Assembly: GCF_003014615.1 (NCBI RefSeq) | Contig: NZ_PYGI01000023.1 | Coordinates: 1 to 64,000, forward strand | Source: Marinobacterium halophilum | Lineage (GTDB): Bacteria; Pseudomonadota; Gammaproteobacteria; Pseudomonadales; Balneatricaceae | Reading direction: 5' to 3' | Length of the DNA: 64,000 nucleotides | Part shown: in pieces, positions 63,798-64,000 of the stretch | Numbering within the stretch: position 1 is the stretch's first letter | Layout of the letters: the number at the start of each line of letters is the position of its first letter | The notes under the pieces: model-generated | The model's database searches: none | The model's input: only the letters and a program-made list of their open reading frames with translations | Told to the model about the DNA's origin: nothing | Translations under genes and position numbers: made by a program

Positions 63798-64000
63798 TCA
63801 AATCACAATAATGGATAAGATACCCAGCACGACAAAGAGGCCACAGGCAGACCAGCGTGCCAGGTTGAGCGGTATTTTCTGCATCAGCCAGCTGCCGGCA
63901 TAGGCGATTGGCACGTTCGCCAGCATCATGCCGATGGTAGTACCGGCGATAACCCAAAACAGGCTGTCATAACGAGCCGCCAAAATGACGGTAGCAATCT
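63798..64000 (-). CDS. TMEM165/GDT1-family (UPF0016) membrane protein, partial
   Basis: The frame is open to the window edge; about 67 C-terminal residues are seen. FWVIAGTTIGMMLANVPIAYAG matches the second conserved repeat of this family (core GMMLANVP), followed by a last helix, ARWSACGLFVVLGILSIIVI. Family members export Mn2+ or exchange divalent cations. The usual length is near 190 residues, so most of the gene lies beyond the window. Confidence 0.82.
   Translation of the reverse strand, partial: IATVILAARYDSLFWVIAGTTIGMMLANVPIAYAGSWLMQKIPLNLARWSACGLFVVLGILSIIVI

Noticed and set aside
1-64000. CRISPR array, prophage or integrative element
   Set aside because: I saw no regularly spaced repeats, cas genes, phage structural genes or integrase. 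The only mobile element is the IS5-family end.

Overview
The window looks like a piece of a marine-type gammaproteobacterial chromosome. An Oceanospirillales-like (Marinobacterium/Nitrincola-like) host is my inference from gene content: IS5 transposase, CorA, Lrp-type regulator, fused indolepyruvate:ferredoxin oxidoreductase, many GGDEF/EAL proteins, SfsA and a TMEM165/GDT1-like protein. No rRNA or species marker is present. Gene density is high and nearly all intergenic regions are under 250 bp.

Layout. 1-740: right end of an IS5-family element, then a possible truncated ORF and tRNA-Ser(GGA). 1.3-6.2 kb: Na+/Ca2+ antiporter, CorA, a Cache-PAS-GGDEF-EAL protein. 6.2-14.6 kb: Lrp-type regulator divergent from an indolepyruvate oxidoreductase-aminotransferase pair, then an NSS-type Na+ symporter and an MFS exporter, which reads as an aromatic or branched amino-acid utilisation block. 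14.7-28.3 kb and 45.1-60.8 kb: the centrepiece, two gene clusters for quinohemoprotein amine dehydrogenase (QHNDH, CTQ cofactor). 28.4-45.1 kb: accessory genes (GNAT, DMT permease, nitroreductase, Crp-like regulator, two solute-binding-protein/diguanylate-cyclase pairs, GlxA regulator and isochorismatase-fold hydrolase, fatty acid hydroxylase-like protein, SfsA, periplasmic DsrE and rhodanese, truncated 7TMR-DISM, TrmK-like methyltransferase, alpha/beta hydrolase). 60.8-64 kb: a second GGDEF-EAL protein, a lipoprotein and a partial GDT1-like gene.

The amine-oxidation system. Cluster 1 (minus strand) is qhpA1-qhpD1-qhpC1-qhpB1-porin2, divergent from a FeaB-like aldehyde dehydrogenase. Both sides carry a sigma-54 -24/-12 element, each with one CTGT-N11-ACAG element about 110 bp upstream of the predicted start site; an AcoR-like enhancer-binding protein is encoded 7 kb away. 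Cluster 2 (minus strand) is qhpA2-qhpD2-qhpC2-qhpB2, a terminator-like hairpin, then qhpF-qhpE-qhpG. It diverges from an OmpR/TorR-type response regulator whose gene overlaps that of a 2113-residue hybrid kinase. The qhpA2 promoter shares an identically spaced four-repeat array with the promoter of porin1-aldehyde dehydrogenase 1. So there seem to be two paralogous modules, each with dehydrogenase, outer-membrane barrel and aldehyde dehydrogenase, under two different control systems, and only one set of maturation genes (qhpE, qhpF, qhpG) in the window to serve both small subunits. That two-module arrangement and its two promoter codes are the main finding.
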